A stretch of DNA of 61,173 nt from assembly GCA_015063325.1 (NCBI GenBank), contig SVUK01000007.1, forward strand, positions 1 to 61,173, written 5' to 3'. Shown here in pieces: positions 60,617-61,173 of this stretch. Both the position numbers and the translations under genes were made by a program. How positions within the stretch are numbered: position 1 is the stretch's first letter; each line of letters starts with the position of its first letter. This DNA comes from Oscillospiraceae bacterium. Lineage in GTDB: Bacteria > Bacillota > Clostridia > Oscillospirales > CAG-272. Under the pieces are notes generated by a model. The model worked only from the letters and a program-made list of their open reading frames with translations, did not search any database and was not told the origin of the DNA.

Positions 60617-60633
60617 ACAAATCAGGGGGCTTT
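60597..60633 (-). terminator. Terminator of tRNA-Val
   Basis: AAAGCCCCCTGAT pairs with ATCAGGGGGCTTT around an 11-base loop, just beyond the tRNA 3' end. Confidence 0.85.
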
Positions 60634-60635
60634 CA

Positions 60636-60712
<77 letters not shown>

Positions 60713-60736
60713 GAGAATATTTTACGGAACGAATGA

Positions 60737-60765
60737 ATTATAACATACCGTTAGGGAAATGTCAA
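60737..60765 (-). promoter_or_regulatory. Promoter of tRNA-Val
   Basis: Minus strand TTGACA (60765-60760), 17-bp spacer, TATAAT (60742-60737); full consensus. Confidence 0.9.
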
Positions 60766-60783
60766 GCACTTTTTGAAAAATAC

Positions 60784-60812
60784 TTGCTTTTTCGGGTGTG
60801 CTATGTTATAAT
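60784..60812 (+). promoter_or_regulatory. Promoter of the tRNA-Arg region
   Basis: TTGCTT at 60784-60789, 17-bp spacer, TATAAT at 60807-60812. It drives the first tRNA-Arg fragment and possibly the following copies. Confidence 0.75.
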
Positions 60813-60825
60813 ACAAGGCGAACCT

Positions 60826-60866
60826 GTTTCCGTAGCTCAGCCGGATAGAGCAACCGCCTCCTAAGC
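60826..60866 (+). pseudogene. tRNA-Arg(CCT) 5' fragment, copy 1
   Basis: 41 bases with acceptor-like GTTTCCG, an intact D arm (TAGCTCAGCCGGATAGAGC) and the anticodon loop CTCCTAA. After CTCCTAAGC the match to tRNA ends, so the 3' half is missing. This is the break expected for integration in the anticodon loop. Confidence 0.75.
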
Positions 60867-60956
60867 TTTTGATCTATCCACTCCCCCATTTTGAAAAACG
60901 GCGTAGCGATAAGGGTTTTCTCCGTTTGCAAATTTATTTTTCCTCTTCCAAACGGT

Positions 60957-60980
60957 AATCGGTATAAAAATCGGTATAAA
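60957..60980. repeat. Perfect 12-bp tandem duplication
   Basis: AATCGGTATAAA twice in direct tandem, between tRNA-Arg fragments 1 and 2. Confidence 0.8.
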
Positions 60981-61004
60981 ATTTTTTTCAAAACAATCGA
61001 ATAT

Positions 61005-61045
61005 GCCCACGTAGCTCAGCTGGAAAGTAGCGATCGCCTCCTAAG
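61005..61045 (+). pseudogene. tRNA-Arg(CCT) 5' fragment, copy 2
   Basis: GCCCACG acceptor 5' strand and D arm with a damaged 3' strand (GGAAAGTAGCG), then the anticodon loop CTCCTAAG and a sudden end of homology. The 75 bases that follow hold two inverted repeats (CCTCCTAAGG/CCTTTGGAGG and GGAACAATC/GATTGTTCC) that extend from the break. Confidence 0.7.
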
Positions 61046-61120
61046 GTTATGTTGGAACAATCGCCTTTGGAGGAAAAGCGGGCATTATAGAGTTCGAGAT
61101 TGTTCCTGAATACTAAACAC

Positions 61121-61173
61121 GCCCACGTAGCTCAGTAGGATAGAGCGGCCGCCTCCTAAGCGGCAGGCCAGAG
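61121..61173 (+). tRNA. tRNA-Arg(CCT), copy 3, cut by the window end
   Basis: GCCCACG acceptor 5' strand, D arm GCTC/GAGC, anticodon stem GCCGC/GCGGC with loop CTCCTAA (anticodon CCT). The window ends in the variable region and T arm. Within view it is intact and is the likely working copy. Confidence 0.8.

Noticed and set aside
60806-60991. 61-codon minus-strand open frame across tRNA-Arg fragment 1
   Set aside because: It is partly the reverse complement of a tRNA and has no ribosome-binding site.

Overview
The window reads as a chromosome segment of an anaerobic, low-to-middle GC member of the Bacillota (class Clostridia). The evidence is family content: a trimeric NAD-linked [FeFe] hydrogenase (HydCBA), two rubrerythrins, DUF4364, DUF1858, DUF6472, YqeG, YitT, TrmK-Nif3, Tex and an MsmK/UgpC-type sugar-importer ATPase. 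Sigma-A-type promoters (TTGACA/TTGCAA, 16-17 bp, TATAAT/TAAAAT) and strong GGAGG ribosome-binding sites also fit. I do not name a species. Most of the window looks like ordinary chromosome, with mobile-DNA signatures at the two ends and in a few islands.

Layout. 1-1,800: SLOG-like protein and a tyrosine recombinase, with palindromes and a promoter pointing antisense into the recombinase. 1,875-3,850: zinc-ribbon protein, sigma-70 factor and DUF4364 regulator on the minus strand, with a tRNA-like fold between the first two. 4,001-8,930: homoserine dehydrogenase, nucleotidyltransferase-like protein, rubrerythrin, SDR and LUD protein. 9,019-13,950: an ABC / DUF1854 / ABC operon in which both transporter halves carry an N-terminal soluble domain. 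14,060-21,460: second rubrerythrin, thioredoxin, a frameshifted membrane gene, alanine racemase, YqeG phosphatase, MscL, a DNA glycosylase behind 24-bp iterons, MgtC, DUF523 and DUF1858.

21,565-25,090: a tight operon trmK - nif3-like - degenerate phosphatase - rlmD, so two RNA methyltransferases flank a phosphoesterase fold that has lost its metal ligands. 25,117-36,925: a long same-strand series of accessory genes (two Nudix, GNAT, methyltransferase, HADs, TfoX-like, FMN reductase, CDF transporter, YitT). It is interrupted by one very AT-rich gene for a coiled-coil, membrane-anchored GIY-YIG protein. 36,963-43,590: surface lipoprotein with CxxC modules, HAD-IIA phosphatase, lipid kinase, acyltransferase, a degenerate PHP protein and a CapF-like sugar reductase. 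43,640-57,041: PRPP synthetase behind a structured leader, AsnRS, FAD oxidoreductase, pseudouridine synthase, Tex, sugar ABC ATPase and hydCBA.

57,206-61,173: membrane protein, XRE regulator, DUF6472, LiaF-like protein, tRNA-Val(CAC) and then three tandem copies of the 5' part of tRNA-Arg(CCT). Two of these copies break right after the anticodon loop, as repeated integration would leave them. The points I would follow first are the tRNA-Arg array, the two metal-hydrolase pseudoenzymes (23,049 and 40,955), the ABC-DUF1854-ABC system, the hairpin masking the ribosome-binding site of the second rubrerythrin, and the tRNA-like element at 2,230-2,316.
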